The position numbers and the translations under genes are program-made. A stretch of DNA of 64,000 bases from Sphingobium amiense (lineage in GTDB: Bacteria > Pseudomonadota > Alphaproteobacteria > Sphingomonadales > Sphingomonadaceae), in NCBI RefSeq assembly GCF_003967075.1, contig NZ_AP018664.1:992001-1056000 (forward strand), written 5' to 3'. Below are positions 37,243 through 46,238 of this stretch, piece after piece. The notes under the pieces were generated by a model, which did no database searches, had not been told where the DNA came from, and saw nothing but the letters and a program-made list of their open reading frames with translations. The stretch's first letter is position 1. Every line of letters starts with the position of its first letter.

Positions 37243-38418
37243 TTAGGCCGCATGCTCGCGGACACCCGCTGCGATGAGCCACCCGATCGAATATAGCAAC
37301 AGCGTTCCGATCAGCACCGTGAGCGTGATCCGCCAGCGCTCTGGATAGAGGCTCTTTACCGGCACGTTGGGTTCTACAACGTGGACAATATAGAGTTGTT
37401 GCCGCCGCGCCTGTTCCCTGGCCATGGCAAGCGAAGAGGCCGCCGCTTCATAGCGCTTCGCCAAGAAGCCCTGTTCCAGTTTCAGCTTCTCATAGCCGCC
37501 CATATCGGTTGCGATCGCATCTCGGGTTCCGGTCAGCTTGGCCGATTCAGCCGCCACCTGCCCCTCCAGAGCGCGAACGGTCGCCATCATCGCACGATAT
37601 TGCGGGCTACTAGGGCTGATCGCACTGCGCATGAAATTGAGTTGGGCGCGGGCGGCGGCAAGGCGTTCGGCCAGGGAGCGAACCAACGCGATCTGCGCCT
37701 GTCCGGTCATCGTTGGGTCGATGTCGCCGCTGCTTTGCCGGAAATGCATCATCTGGAGTTGGATGTCCGACAGATTCTTTTCCGCCATGCTAAGCTGCTG
37801 CTTTGCCAGTGCAATGGAGTCATTGTAGCTTCGGCGGTTGAGTTCGTTCACGCGCGCTTCGCCGAGTTTCAACAGCTTTTTCACCAACTCATAGGAATCT
37901 TGAGGGCGAAAGCTGCGAACCGTCAGCGTGGTGATGCCCGTTTCCGAACTGAACTGCACGCCAACCATGCGCTGATAATATTTCAGCAGATTTTCCGGTG
38001 TGATTGTCGACGGGCTTAGCCGACTGAAATAGTCCGCCTCGGGCACACTGAACCGCTCTACAAGCCGATCCTGCTGGGCGAGAGCTCTGACCGCATCATG
38101 CGAGGAAAGATAGTCCGCCACACTCATAGCCTCGCTTTGCGACGAGGTCGCGCCGCCGGCCATGCTGATGATCTGGCCGATGCCACCGCCAATTGCGGGG
38201 GCAGAGGCGGCTTCGGTGCTCCGGACGAGAAAATGGGCTTCGGAAGAATATTGGTCGGACGCGATACCGAAAAGATAGGCCGTGGTGAGACTGGTGGGCA
38301 GCAGGACCACAAATATGAACATGTAATGCAGCCTCAACCACTGGACCGTGTGACCCAGCAGCGACACCTTCGTTTTGCCTTCGGTGAAATCCGGCTTTAT
38401 GATGCCGTGCATATTCAT
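37243..38418 (-). CDS. kpsE: Capsule export inner-membrane protein (KpsE/CtrB/BexC family)
   Basis: A 391-residue chain-length/periplasmic-adaptor protein of ABC-dependent capsule export. It has an N-terminal membrane helix (LHYMFIFVVLLPTSLTTAYLFG), a long periplasmic region with coiled-coil segments (NDSIALAKQQLSMAEKNLSDIQ; ALEGQVAAESAKLTGTRDAIA) and a C-terminal helix (ITLTVLIGTLLLYSIGWLIAAG). It bridges the ABC transporter and the outer-membrane channel. I start it at the ATG at 38418; an upstream extension to 38505 overlaps the permease gene and is unlikely. Confidence 0.9.
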   Translation of the reverse strand: MNMHGIIKPDFTEGKTKVSLLGHTVQWLRLHYMFIFVVLLPTSLTTAYLFGIASDQYSSEAHFLVRSTEAASAPAIGGGIGQIISMAGGATSSQSEAMSVADYLSSHDAVRALAQQDRLVERFSVPEADYFSRLSPSTITPENLLKYYQRMVGVQFSSETGITTLTVRSFRPQDSYELVKKLLKLGEARVNELNRRSYNDSIALAKQQLSMAEKNLSDIQLQMMHFRQSSGDIDPTMTGQAQIALVRSLAERLAAARAQLNFMRSAISPSSPQYRAMMATVRALEGQVAAESAKLTGTRDAIATDMGGYEKLKLEQGFLAKRYEAAASSLAMAREQARRQQLYIVHVVEPNVPVKSLYPERWRITLTVLIGTLLLYSIGWLIAAGVREHAA

Positions 38419-38455
38419 GCCGAATGTCCGTTGTGCATGCGTTCGCGTCCTTGTT

Positions 38456-39268
38456 TCATCGCAGATGCAATCTCTTGCGGCATTTTGAAATAGAAACCAG
38501 ACCAAGCCATGTCTGGATCAGGCAGACGGCGACCAGATAGATGCCGTCAAAATAGTCGAGATTTGCGCTGTTGAACTGACCAAAACGGGCAAGTTCAAAA
38601 ATATGCGGCAGGGGAAACCATAGGACAATGCTTCGAATGGGCGCGGGCAGCCACCCCACCTGGATGAATGCGCAGGACAGCGGGATCATGAAATAGGCAT
38701 AGGGGTGGATCAGGCGCTCAAGCGTCCGGTTGTCGTGCGTGCTAGACGTGATGATCATGGATTGGCTCCATGAACACCAGAACATGGCGAGGATGGCAAG
38801 AAAGAGGTATAGGGGGCGCGCGGGCAGCGCGACAAGGCCGACGCCCCAAAGAAGCAGCATCAGCATCATATAGGTGGTGAACGTGCCCGCTGCTTCCAGC
38901 AGGGCGCGGGCAAGAACCACATCGAAAATCGTCACCATTCGGTGATAGAGCAGCACAGAACTGCCCTCCACCACACCTTCCGAGCGGTTCACGATACCGC
39001 GAAACATGATGAAGGTGGTGTATCCGAGGACGGTGAAGGGGAGTGGCTTGATATCGCTGCCGTAGGCGGTGTGGCCGCCATGATGAAGCAGCGCCATGAC
39101 GCTGGCGAGGATCATGGGTTCGCCAAACAGCCAAAGATAACCGATATTTTCGCGACCGTAACGAGTGTGCAACTCGCGTAAGAGAAGTGCGCCGATCACA
39201 CGGCATTGGATGGCAAGGCCGGCGAAAAACGAGTGACGTCGCCTTGTGTCCAGAGCTGTTGGCGTCAT
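38456..39268 (-). CDS. kpsM: Capsule ABC transporter permease (KpsM/CtrC family)
   Basis: A 270-residue ABC-2 type permease with six predicted membrane helices. The segment LLLRELHTRYGRENIGYLWLFGEPM is the amphipathic start of KpsM/Wzm-type permeases. It should move the lipid-linked polysaccharide across the inner membrane with the ATPase encoded at 46239-46901. The kpsE-like gene follows after 37 bases. The upstream 154 bases are free of genes and could hold a promoter. Confidence 0.9.
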   Translation of the reverse strand: MTPTALDTRRRHSFFAGLAIQCRVIGALLLRELHTRYGRENIGYLWLFGEPMILASVMALLHHGGHTAYGSDIKPLPFTVLGYTTFIMFRGIVNRSEGVVEGSSVLLYHRMVTIFDVVLARALLEAAGTFTTYMMLMLLLWGVGLVALPARPLYLFLAILAMFWCSWSQSMIITSSTHDNRTLERLIHPYAYFMIPLSCAFIQVGWLPAPIRSIVLWFPLPHIFELARFGQFNSANLDYFDGIYLVAVCLIQTWLGLVSISKCRKRLHLR

Positions 39269-39422
39269 AGGTTAAACTCGTTGTTCGGCATCTTTGAAAC
39301 CAAATCGTCGATCACCGCCACGGCCAAGAAGTTCTCCCGGCTCGACAAGCTATGGCTAACGGGGCTTGATAGCTGCGCTCGGCGGTAATGTCGATGGACA
39401 TGGTCAGTTTGCAGGCCGGCGT

Positions 39423-40118
39423 TCAGGACATGACCTTAATGTCTCGCACCTGCTGCACAGCAACGGTCGCGACGCTGGCGCCGTCAGCGATGACGCCATT
39501 ATAGAGCGGGCAGACATAAAGTAGGCCGTTGAAGGCGAGAGAAGCTCGATGCTGGATGCTGTGCCCGATTGCGCGCAACAAGGTGGCTGCGTCTCGGAAA
39601 AAATAAACGCCGGCAGAGGCCTGATCCGAAATGACCCGCTTTTCGGCTGTGCGCAGGACGTAACCGTTGGCACCAATTTCGGCATAGCTGTAAGCAGGAT
39701 TGGATGACGCAAACGTCAACAGCAAACCGCCCAACCGTTCGTCCTGGAAGCGCGTGAGAGGGTCTGCCTCATCATCGAACAGGATGTCAGCCAGATCAAT
39801 GCACAGAGGCGAGCCGTCATCCGCCAAGGCAAGGCCTGCCAGCGCGGTGAGCGCCGCCCCGCCTGTAAAGCTGCCTAGAAAGACTGTCTTAGATCCTGGA
39901 TACCATTTTTCGAGCTGCTGGTCGGCGAATTTGCGCGACGTGGGGGTGTCGCGCAAAATGAACACCAGATCGTTTGCCGTCGCCGCACCAGAGCGCCACC
40001 AACTACGCGATTCCAAGGCCAGTCGCAGGAGGGGCGTCCCTTCGACAACTCGTTCTGCGCGCGTGGTGCCATCTGTCAGCTCGAAATCGGGACCAGCGAG
40101 GGGAACTATGATTCGCAT
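39423..40118 (-). CDS. Nucleotidyltransferase-like protein, degenerate nucleotide loop
   Basis: A 231-residue protein of the NTP-transferase fold. It shares the block YSYAEIGANGYVLRTAEKR and the following AGVYFF with both halves of the upstream 497-residue protein, so it is a third paralogous copy. The usual N-terminal GxGxR loop is replaced by PLAGPDFELTDG and the KP motif is missing, so catalysis is doubtful. The ATG at 40118 overlaps the stop of the upstream gene (TGATG coupling). Confidence 0.75.
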   Translation of the reverse strand: MRIIVPLAGPDFELTDGTTRAERVVEGTPLLRLALESRSWWRSGAATANDLVFILRDTPTSRKFADQQLEKWYPGSKTVFLGSFTGGAALTALAGLALADDGSPLCIDLADILFDDEADPLTRFQDERLGGLLLTFASSNPAYSYAEIGANGYVLRTAEKRVISDQASAGVYFFRDAATLLRAIGHSIQHRASLAFNGLLYVCPLYNGVIADGASVATVAVQQVRDIKVMS

Positions 40119-41611
40119 CAAGCGGTCTGACGCTCGAGATAAGCTTCTAGATCGGGAGGCGTCCCCAAGCCTGACATGGCTTCTGGCGCAACCTCATAAA
40201 CGCCGATGCGTGCACCGTTCCGGATCATATAATTATATACCGGACAGGTGTAGAACTCGTTGTTTACGCGATCATTTCGCGCAATCATGTCGATGGCCGC
40301 CTTCACGAACTCGCTACCACGGCGGAACAGATAGATGCCGACCGTTGCGAGATCGGAAATGGGTTTCTTCTCCGCCACTTCCGTCACCAGCCCATTGTCG
40401 TCCAGCCGTGCGAAGGACCATTTGGGATCACGGTCCGCATCGCGGAATACCAGGATAGAACCATCGAGGTCGCGGTCCAGACAATCCCGCACATAATCGT
40501 CGACGGAAAAATCCACCAACTGGTCAGAGTTCGCCACGAGCAGGGGGCGCTCATTGTCAAAGGACGCCCGTGCGAGCAGCAGCGTGCAGGCCGTACCCTC
40601 GGTCAGTTGATCCACCAAGGTAAATTCGATGCCGCGGTCGGAGAGCGTAGCAAGTTCTGTTTCGCAACGCGCGACGTGATCCTTCCGTACCAGAATGTGC
40701 ACGGAACCGCCTTTGGGCGTAACATTGTCGACGACGTGGCGGATCATCGGTCGGCCCAAAACGTCGATGAAGGGCTTGGGTTTGTCATAGCCGGCTTTGG
40801 CAAAGCGACTCCCTTCGCCTGCTGCGGGGATTACGACCTGGACCGCTGACCGAGCAGTGTCTGCATCATGACGGAGAGACCGCAAAATCCGTCCCTCCTC
40901 ATATTCCTCAATCTTTGCAGGTGAATAGAAGCTGTGATAGCCGCTTGCGGGAATCTCCACGCTTCCCACGCGCGCACCGGCCAGAATGATCTCATTCAAC
41001 GCCGGAGCGATATAATAGAGTCCCTGGTGGCTTGCGCCGGATTCGATGCACGATTTGGCGGCGGCAACGAATGTTGCGGCGGTTTTGAAATAGTAAATCC
41101 CCGCCACGGCGTTGCGGCTGACAACCCGCTTTTCAGCTGCTTGAAGGACATAGCCGTCCGCATCCAGGCTGACATAGGACCATCGCGGATGCACCGAGTC
41201 GAAGGTGACAACGCCTGCATCGACCTCTTTGCGCTGAAAATCGGCGATGATCGCGCGCAAATCGGCATCAATGATCTGGTCGCCGTTTGAAATGATCAAC
41301 GGCTCGTCCATATTGAATTCGTCGATTGCCATCAGGCACGTGCACAGGCTTCCCTGTGTTTCAGCGCCGAGTTGCACGATAGTCCCATGGCCTTCGCTGA
41401 TTATGTCCAGCGACCGATCCAAGGAGAAGCCCGCCGCATCGTCGCGTCGGATCACGAAAATGAAGCGCGCATCGGGATCGAGAGGCTTTAGACCGTCCAC
41501 GACACGTTCGATCATGGGAACGCCGGAGATTTCGACCAGCGGTTTGGGGAAATGATAATCCTCCTGCTTGAAGAAGGGGGATTGGGTTGCGAGCGGGACG
41601 AGAATTTGCAC
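40118..41611 (-). CDS. Tandem-domain sugar nucleotidyltransferase
   Basis: A 497-residue protein made of two NTP-transferase domains. The second (about 256-490) has the complete activating motif VIPAAGEGSRF with DKPKPFIDV and should make an NDP-sugar or an NDP-activated alcohol. The first (1-245) keeps FPKPLVEI, but its nucleotide loop reads PLATQSPFF, so it may be regulatory or non-catalytic. Both carry WSxxxLDxxGxVxxxAEK and VGIYLF-type signatures. It starts at GTG. HAD phosphatase and GDPD-like genes lie directly upstream, forming a four-gene cassette. Confidence 0.82.
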   Translation of the reverse strand: MQILVPLATQSPFFKQEDYHFPKPLVEISGVPMIERVVDGLKPLDPDARFIFVIRRDDAAGFSLDRSLDIISEGHGTIVQLGAETQGSLCTCLMAIDEFNMDEPLIISNGDQIIDADLRAIIADFQRKEVDAGVVTFDSVHPRWSYVSLDADGYVLQAAEKRVVSRNAVAGIYYFKTAATFVAAAKSCIESGASHQGLYYIAPALNEIILAGARVGSVEIPASGYHSFYSPAKIEEYEEGRILRSLRHDADTARSAVQVVIPAAGEGSRFAKAGYDKPKPFIDVLGRPMIRHVVDNVTPKGGSVHILVRKDHVARCETELATLSDRGIEFTLVDQLTEGTACTLLLARASFDNERPLLVANSDQLVDFSVDDYVRDCLDRDLDGSILVFRDADRDPKWSFARLDDNGLVTEVAEKKPISDLATVGIYLFRRGSEFVKAAIDMIARNDRVNNEFYTCPVYNYMIRNGARIGVYEVAPEAMSGLGTPPDLEAYLERQTA

Positions 41612-41622
41612 GGCCGAGTACC

Positions 41623-42255
41623 TCAGTTCGCTGCTGCAGCTTCGATGCTGTCGATGACCTTACGAATGCGCGGATAGCTAACATCGGTCGTCAGACCGAT
41701 AGTCATGAGATGTGCCCCGGATGCGCGCGCGGCCTCGATACCATGATCGTTGTCTTCTAGGATCAAAGTTTCGTCTGGCGTGACGCCCAACTTCTCCATG
41801 GCCAAAATATATATGGCCGGATCGGGCTTGCCGCGTTCCACATGCTGGGCGGACAATTGGAGATCGAGGTAGGGTTCGAGCTTCGACAGATTCATCATCA
41901 GCTTGACGGTGTCGATGACGGAATTCGAGCAGACGGCGAGCTTGTATCCCTCCTGCTTCAGCCGGGACAGCGCATCGCGGTGATGGAATACCGGACGGCA
42001 GCGCGCGTAGGTGATCTCCTGTGTGTAACTCTGCTTCAGCCTGTTGGTGAAGTCGTGCAGGCCACGAGGAAATCCGCGCGTTTTTGTTAGCAGATTGAGC
42101 TTGTCCTTCGTGGGCAGCCCGTCGAAGGTCGACAGATGGGCATCGCGCGAGATGGGCATGCCGAACAGATCGAGCGCCATGTTGAGCGCCTCATAATGCC
42201 AATCCTTGGCCTCGATGAGGACCCCATCCATGTCGAAGAGAATCGCTTTGATCAT
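41623..42255 (-). CDS. HAD-family phosphatase/phosphomutase-like hydrolase
   Basis: A 210-residue HAD superfamily subclass I enzyme: nucleophile motif LFDMDGVLI (Asp8 and Asp10), motif II CSNS, Lys in GKPD and motif IV LILEDNDHGIEAA. The cap domain is the four-helix type of beta-phosphoglucomutases and phosphatases. It probably removes or moves a phosphate on the precursor activated by the adjacent nucleotidyltransferase. It starts 7 bases after the GDPD-like gene. Confidence 0.87.
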   Translation of the reverse strand: MIKAILFDMDGVLIEAKDWHYEALNMALDLFGMPISRDAHLSTFDGLPTKDKLNLLTKTRGFPRGLHDFTNRLKQSYTQEITYARCRPVFHHRDALSRLKQEGYKLAVCSNSVIDTVKLMMNLSKLEPYLDLQLSAQHVERGKPDPAIYILAMEKLGVTPDETLILEDNDHGIEAARASGAHLMTIGLTTDVSYPRIRKVIDSIEAAAAN

Positions 42256-42262
42256 CGTGGCT

Positions 42263-42901
42263 TCAACCCCCTATCGCGAAAAACGCCTGCGCCTCGTCTG
42301 GAAAGTCGGTACAGAGCCAGAAGCGCTCTGCATAGTCCTTCTCGACGCCCCGCCAATATGCCCATGCCTCCAGATGTGGACGGCGATGCAGTTCCGGTGA
42401 AACGAGCGCAATATCTCCGCTTGTGGCGGTGCCCGCCTCGGCAAGAAGCGCGCCATCAGCGAAAGGGCGTTCGAAAGAATCGAGCCAGACGCCAGCTGCG
42501 TCTGCATCGAGAGGGGAGGGGCCTTCAAATTCGCTGCGCCGGACGTAAAAGGGCATAGCTGCCTTCCGATAACCAAGCAGGTCCGGGACCGACATGTCGA
42601 ACACCACATAGTTGGTGACGCCGGCCTGATCGAGCATCGTTTTCATCGCTCCCTGCATGCCGTCGGCCTTGACGTTCAATGCCAACTTGGTGCGATCGGG
42701 ATAGCTGAGATAGATGCCGAGGAATGACGCGAAGTCCATCGCATCGGTCTTCGGCGGATCGTGGCTGATGACGAGCCGCCCATCGCAATCCCGCACATCT
42801 GTTTCGATTCCAAAACCATATTCGAACGCCCGCCGGATGGCGGTCTCGCTGTTCTTCTCATCCGGCGTGCGCCAGAAGCCACGGTGAGCAAGATAGTTCA
42901 T
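42263..42901 (-). CDS. Glycerophosphodiesterase/PI-PLC-like protein
   Basis: A 212-residue TIM-barrel-like protein with the GDPD signature AHRGFW, then ETDVRDCDGRLVISHD, placing catalytic-type residues His6, Glu33, Asp35 and His47. It is shorter than typical GDPDs (about 240-300 residues) and has no signal peptide, so it works in the cytoplasm. Next to NTP-transferase and HAD genes in a capsule locus, it may act on a phosphodiester-linked precursor such as a glycerol-phosphate compound; this is inference. Confidence 0.75.
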   Translation of the reverse strand: MNYLAHRGFWRTPDEKNSETAIRRAFEYGFGIETDVRDCDGRLVISHDPPKTDAMDFASFLGIYLSYPDRTKLALNVKADGMQGAMKTMLDQAGVTNYVVFDMSVPDLLGYRKAAMPFYVRRSEFEGPSPLDADAAGVWLDSFERPFADGALLAEAGTATSGDIALVSPELHRRPHLEAWAYWRGVEKDYAERFWLCTDFPDEAQAFFAIGG

Positions 42902-42934
42902 TGTTGGCGTCCAGATTGAAAAGGCAGGGAATCG

Positions 42935-44959
42935 TCAGGCCGATGCCGCCGACGATGCGACAAGAGATGCAAAGAAATTTCGGAGGTCTTTATCCGAGCT
43001 TTTTTCAGCGTCCTGAGCAATTTCGGCATGCAATTGCTCAACGGTCCGTCGCCCGCGATAAATTTCAAACTGAATTGAAGAGCGCAGAATCTCGTGGAAC
43101 TCCGTGCCATGTTCGAAAAGGATCGTCCGCAAATGGGCGTGCGGAAAGAAGCGCACGCGATAGGCTGGATCGACCGCCGTGCCCGGTGCCACTATGGATC
43201 GCATCAACTCATAGCCGTCCATCAGACGATCGAACGCTACGCGATCCGTTATCATGTAGCGATCGCCGACGCCCTCGATATAAGTTGCATGGGGGTCATG
43301 GTCGAACATGCCCCAGTTGGTCGCCCCTGACAGAATACGCGATTCGAGATGTTGTCCGAGAGGACCGGCCAAGCCGGTCAGATCCGAACGTATCAGCAAT
43401 GCATGCGTGACGGGTCTGCCGGCATTTTCCTCCGCCTGCTTCACAAGCGATCTGTGAGCGGCGATCCGGTTCCACATGCGGCCCTGATTAAGCAGCGGCG
43501 TCGATTCGCCGAAAACTTCGGTCAGACGATTGCCGAATTCAGCCAGAAAGGTAGCGTCGCTATCGATCGAGATGAATGCATCGCGATCGAACTGCGACCT
43601 TAACGTTTCCGCGTCAATGACCTGTGTGTGCCGGCATTCATCCAACAGCCGGTTGGTTATGGTAGGAATAAGCGGCATGGCATCCCGCACGGACATCAGG
43701 CGATATGTCGCGAGACGGTCAGCAATGGGTTGCGGTATCAGGTCCTGGAGGAAGGAATAACCGTCTGCTTCCTGAAGTTCCCGCTGGCCGCTGTCCTGCC
43801 AGGTGGCCACGCCGAAGCTAAGGCTGCCGCCCCTCTCGACAAAGCCCTGAAGCTCCGACTTCAAATAGGTACTGATAGGATCGAGAAGATATCTGCCGAA
43901 CCGCACCTGCCCGAAAAGGCCGACATAGAGATGTGGGCCGGCATCGGCCGCTTTGGCGGAATAGGTGGGCGCCAGTGCGCCAATGGCCGAGAAGTCCTCC
44001 GGCGGGCGCAGTTCGCGGCGGAGCTTGCGCGCACGTACTTCAATCCCGTTAAGCTTGGCAGCTGACCGTCTGAATGCGGGCGGATTGTCGCTCGCTAAGC
44101 GTGCCGAACATTCAGCCATGACGTGCGAAGCGGTGGCCGCAAAGGAGCGATCACCTTCTTCGGCGAAGGCGAGCAACGCTTTTGCGAAAACCGGGTCGCT
44201 GACAGATTCGGGCATGGCTAGCAGACGGTCCGCAATCGTTCGCGCCTCTCCCCACCGACGGGTAGCGACCAGATAGGCGAAAGCTGTTGAAAGCAAATCT
44301 GCGGACATATGCGCGGGCAGTTGTATGAGCATCTGCGCGAAAATATCGGCACGCAGGTGCAGGCGATCCGGTGTCAGAAAGGTCCACTTTTGCAAATGAA
44401 AGAAGAACTGGTCAGGATCATTTTCAGAATTGATGACAGTCTGCAGGATTACCTGGGCGACCGCGAGGCGCGCCTGCTCCATCTCATGGCTTGGCAGAAT
44501 GGCAGCCAAGGAATTGGTAAGATCTATGCTGTGACCCGCTAGCGTCGCGAGGAGCTCGCGTCGGATGCCTGAGAAGCTCGGTACGGTCTCAACGCTTTCT
44601 TGACTGACCCCGGCCAGCCAGTGAACCGCGTCAGAGATGCGTCCGTGTTGGCTATGATGCTGGGCGATCAGCAGCCGGATATGGGGATGCGCCTGGAGTT
44701 CTGCGGGCATGCGCGCCAGAATCTTGTCCGGCACGGTCGAGCGTCCTGACATGACCGTCACGACGAGCAGTTCCAGCGTCGCTCTAAAATGATGTGGGGC
44801 GACGGCGACGATGGCTTCAAGCGAAGCGGCGGCGCTCCGGTGATCCCCCGCATCGCGAACGGCGACGCACTGGCTTACCTGATCATCCAGGGAAATGGCG
44901 GTTTCTTCATCCACTCGAACTCTCCGTCTTGGGGCATCTCGGACGAGAAACCTTGTCAC
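42935..44959 (-). CDS. Large protein of unknown function in capsule locus
   Basis: About 674 residues from the GTG at 44959 (GGAG at 8 bases). The frame is open further, but that would overlap the export gene. Residues about 30-330 are helical with TPR-like spacing. The second half is a mixed alpha/beta domain with HLYVGLFGQVRFGRYLLDP, DAFISIDSDATFL and THALLIRSDLTGLAGPLGQ, patterns reminiscent of glycosyltransferase-A-like or capsule-locus proteins without a family I can name. No signal peptide is present. Its place between export and cassette genes suggests a role in glycan assembly. Confidence 0.7.
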   Translation of the reverse strand: MTRFLVRDAPRRRVRVDEETAISLDDQVSQCVAVRDAGDHRSAAASLEAIVAVAPHHFRATLELLVVTVMSGRSTVPDKILARMPAELQAHPHIRLLIAQHHSQHGRISDAVHWLAGVSQESVETVPSFSGIRRELLATLAGHSIDLTNSLAAILPSHEMEQARLAVAQVILQTVINSENDPDQFFFHLQKWTFLTPDRLHLRADIFAQMLIQLPAHMSADLLSTAFAYLVATRRWGEARTIADRLLAMPESVSDPVFAKALLAFAEEGDRSFAATASHVMAECSARLASDNPPAFRRSAAKLNGIEVRARKLRRELRPPEDFSAIGALAPTYSAKAADAGPHLYVGLFGQVRFGRYLLDPISTYLKSELQGFVERGGSLSFGVATWQDSGQRELQEADGYSFLQDLIPQPIADRLATYRLMSVRDAMPLIPTITNRLLDECRHTQVIDAETLRSQFDRDAFISIDSDATFLAEFGNRLTEVFGESTPLLNQGRMWNRIAAHRSLVKQAEENAGRPVTHALLIRSDLTGLAGPLGQHLESRILSGATNWGMFDHDPHATYIEGVGDRYMITDRVAFDRLMDGYELMRSIVAPGTAVDPAYRVRFFPHAHLRTILFEHGTEFHEILRSSIQFEIYRGRRTVEQLHAEIAQDAEKSSDKDLRNFFASLVASSAASA

Positions 44960-44978
44960 GACCTGTTCTCCATTCCGT

Positions 44979-46205
44979 TTATTGCGACAGGGCGCGTGCT
45001 GTAATGAACGGTGAAAACAGCTGATTAAGAATGCCCACAAACTTCGACGCGCGGTTGATGTTGGCGTTGCTGATGTACAAGACATCCTTGTCCTGCATCA
45101 CGAATTTCTGGGACAAGAAATAGCTTTGCGGTTGCATCAGGTTCAAGCGATAGATTGTCGGCTTTGCTTCGCTGCCATCAAGCGGACGAACGTAGCGGAA
45201 CAGGAATATCGCTTTGGGATTGGCGAGGGCGTCGTTTGGCCCGCCCGCGCGGGCAATGGCTTCAGCCAGGGTGAGCTCGGTCTGATCGAACGGCACTTGC
45301 GTCACCTTGGTAACCGCGCCGAACACGGTGTAGGTCTGGGGTTCCTTGATCAGTTCGACCACATCGTTGGCGTGCAGTACGATGTCATTGGCCGCTCCCG
45401 CGCGAATGCGGTCAAGCCGCTCTTCGACGACCTCACCGTCGCGCGTGACGCGCACGACCATGTCCTGGGTCTGACTGACCGTCCCGCCCGCTTCGGCGAT
45501 GGCTGACAGGAGCCGCTCGCCGCGCAGGCTCAGCTCAATACGCCCCGGCTTGCGGACGTCCCCGGTCACATAGACCGTATTGCTCATATTCTTCTTCAGT
45601 AGGACCAGCGCCTGCGGCGACTGGGAGCGGCCCGCATAGCCCCTCTCGATCATATGCGCTATTTCGGCGGGGGTGCGACCCGTGACCGTAAGTTCGCCGA
45701 TATAGGGCAGCTTGATTGCGCCATTGCGATCCACTGGAACTGCCGCAAATTCCTCGCCGCGAGCCGCTGGATAGAGTGAGTCGCCCGTCGGGGTCATTCC
45801 CCCGAACAAGCCAACGCCAACCTCATAAACGGCGATGGAGAGAATGTCGCCTGGCCCCACGACGTCATTACCGAGTGCCAGGCCGCCGCCCCCGAGATTT
45901 GCAAGCGTCGCAACATGTTTATTCGCCAGCCGGCTGTCCTCGGCGAGCCTGGAAATCATCGGCGCCGAGATGTCCACCAACGCCATTCCCAAGCCGTTAT
46001 CTCGCTGCGTCACAGCATGAGTGATCTGACCAGCCGTCGGTCCATTAGTGGGAAGCGCAGCACAGGCAGCGAGCAGGGCAGAAATTGAAACTACCGCGCC
46101 GGCGCGGAAAACCCGGTAAGAAGGGATAAACAGCGAAGTTCTCCAAGATTTGAACGCTCTACGCTTAGAAAGGGGAGGGTGGGCCTGGCGCATGAAGCGA
46201 AGCAC
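44979..46205 (-). CDS. Polysaccharide export outer-membrane lipoprotein (Wza/KpsD/CtrA type)
   Basis: About 408 residues with a lipobox LLAAC after a hydrophobic segment, the Poly_export domain (GPGDILSIAVYEV), and SLBB-type domains starting VYVTGDVRKPGRIELS and YTVFGAVTKVTQVPFD. It forms the outer-membrane polysaccharide channel. The N-terminal region before the lipobox is unusually long (about 45 residues from the GTG at 46205, or from the ATG at 46193), so the true start may be further in. A GGAG precedes a CTG codon just before the hydrophobic segment. Confidence 0.9.
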   Translation of the reverse strand: MLRFMRQAHPPLSKRRAFKSWRTSLFIPSYRVFRAGAVVSISALLAACAALPTNGPTAGQITHAVTQRDNGLGMALVDISAPMISRLAEDSRLANKHVATLANLGGGGLALGNDVVGPGDILSIAVYEVGVGLFGGMTPTGDSLYPAARGEEFAAVPVDRNGAIKLPYIGELTVTGRTPAEIAHMIERGYAGRSQSPQALVLLKKNMSNTVYVTGDVRKPGRIELSLRGERLLSAIAEAGGTVSQTQDMVVRVTRDGEVVEERLDRIRAGAANDIVLHANDVVELIKEPQTYTVFGAVTKVTQVPFDQTELTLAEAIARAGGPNDALANPKAIFLFRYVRPLDGSEAKPTIYRLNLMQPQSYFLSQKFVMQDKDVLYISNANINRASKFVGILNQLFSPFITARALSQ

Positions 46206-46238
46206 TTAAACGTGCCTTGGGGGGAGCTCAACCCATAA

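Noticed and set aside
37014..37265. 83-codon minus-strand frame between the kpsE-like gene and the next gene
   Set aside because: It overlaps the ends of both neighbours, and its composition is unlike a real protein. The roughly 209-base gap shows nothing else I can name.
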